A stretch of DNA of 5,591 nucleotides from Anaerolineae bacterium (GTDB lineage: Bacteria; Chloroflexota; Anaerolineae; J102), in assembly GCA_026992375.1 (NCBI GenBank), contig JALXAF010000279.1:1-5591 (forward strand), read 5' to 3'. A program made the translations under genes and the position numbers. The notes under the pieces are model-generated. The model was not told the origin of the DNA, ran no database searches, and worked only from the letters and a program-made list of their open reading frames with translations. Below, in pieces: positions 5,275 through 5,591 of the stretch. Numbering within the stretch: position 1 is the stretch's first letter; the number at the start of each line of letters is the position of its first letter.

Positions 5275-5283
5275 ATTTTAGCA
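5275..5283 (-). promoter_or_regulatory. Extended -10 promoter element for a leaderless rfaE2 transcript
   Basis: TGCTAAAAT on the minus strand: an extended TGn plus TAAAAT, five of six matches to TATAAT. Six bases separate it from the ATG at 5268, so a start point 7 nt beyond the box would be the A of that ATG. No Shine-Dalgarno precedes the gene, which agrees with a leaderless mRNA. The -35 area is poor (TTATTC at 17 nt spacing), as extended -10 promoters allow. Confidence 0.5.
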
Positions 5284-5347
5284 CAAATCGGCATGGCGAA
5301 TAAGTCTCGCGCCCGCAGCGGACTGGCGGAGCGCGGCGCACCATTGT

Positions 5348-5591
5348 CTACGCATTGGGCCTTGCGCCCGTGTCCAGCGCCCGCCCGACGAGCTCGCGGC
5401 GGGCCGGATCGTCCAGATCGTTCCAGGCTCGTTCCAGCGCCCGACCGCCTGCCTCCCCGCGCAACCGGGCCAGGGCCCAGGCCGCGTGTTCCGCCACCAG
5501 CAGCGGACTGCGCCACAGGTGGAATTCGAGCGCGTCCGCCGCAGCGGGATCGCCCCAGTTGCCCGCGGCCACGCAGACGTTGCGCATCAGA
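5348..5591 (-). CDS. queG: C-terminal end of probable epoxyqueuosine reductase QueG (HEAT-like repeat), 5' part outside window
   Basis: 80 in-frame codons plus the TAG stop at 5348-5350; the frame is open to the right edge. The sequence 'LMRNVCVAAGNWGDPAAADALEFHL' followed by 'PLLVAEHAAWALARLRG' has the paired-helix pattern of the HEAT-like tail of QueG. In QueG that tail typically reads as RNA(C)VALGN.GD then VRGHAAWALG. QueG uses cobalamin and Fe-S clusters to reduce epoxyqueuosine to queuosine at position 34 of tRNA; the domains that would prove this lie outside the window. The ATG at 5587 is internal to the repeat and is not a start. It precedes rfaE2 by 79 nt on the same strand. Another HEAT-repeat protein is the main alternative. 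Confidence 0.6.
   Translation of the reverse strand, partial: LMRNVCVAAGNWGDPAAADALEFHLWRSPLLVAEHAAWALARLRGEAGGRALERAWNDLDDPARRELVGRALDTGARPNA

Noticed and set aside
5309..5339. Terminator hairpin after the queG-like gene (GCGCC and GGCGC arms)
   Set aside because: It has only a 5-bp outer stem with a poorly paired interior and no T-run, so it is not distinguishable from GC-rich background.

Overview
The window is a GC-rich bacterial chromosomal segment with five genes, two of them cut by the window edges. The gene content and spacer repeats are most like Chloroflexota (Anaerolineae/Caldilineae type). The signs are a LabA-type NYN protein with an OST-HTH domain, a long CDP-alcohol-phosphatidyltransferase-like membrane protein, a stand-alone RfaE2-type nucleotidyltransferase next to MurJ, and spacers full of inverted repeats of the 'ACGCAAAGACGC', 'ATTGCGAATCC' and 'GTCATTCTGAG' kinds. 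This placement rests on recall of such genomes, not on a search.

Layout from left to right. 1-952 (minus): 5' part of an NYN-domain putative RNase with an OST-HTH/LOTUS module, running off the left edge. 953-1449: divergent spacer with two imperfect inverted repeats and small hairpins. 1450-2619 (plus): polytopic membrane protein that looks like a CDP-alcohol phosphatidyltransferase whose catalytic aspartates have been replaced. 2620-3175: convergent spacer with two copies of one repeat family and a third, G/C-rich repeat that ends in a very strong G-quadruplex motif. 3176-4762 (minus): MurJ/MviN-type lipid-linked-oligosaccharide flippase with a GTG start. 4759-5268 (minus): RfaE2-type adenylyltransferase whose stop overlaps the murJ start by 4 nt. 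5348-5591 (minus): C-terminal HEAT-like end of what is probably epoxyqueuosine reductase QueG, running off the right edge.

The minus-strand group queG(end)-rfaE2-murJ reads as an operon or sub-operon. The rfaE2-murJ pair suggests envelope glycan work: one protein activates a sugar phosphate with a nucleotide and the other moves a lipid-linked glycan across the membrane. The rfaE2 start has an extended -10 box exactly where a leaderless transcript would need it, so rfaE2-murJ may be transcribed independently of queG. murJ itself has a strong Shine-Dalgarno inside the rfaE2 coding end. The NYN gene and the membrane-protein gene are divergently transcribed and have no evident functional link to each other or to the operon.

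I see no CRISPR array, tRNA, rRNA, transposase or prophage gene, and no complete new system. The points most worth following are the apparent pseudoenzyme, the probable leaderless promoter, a MurJ lacking two of the three cavity arginines known from E. coli, and the repeat-dense spacers.
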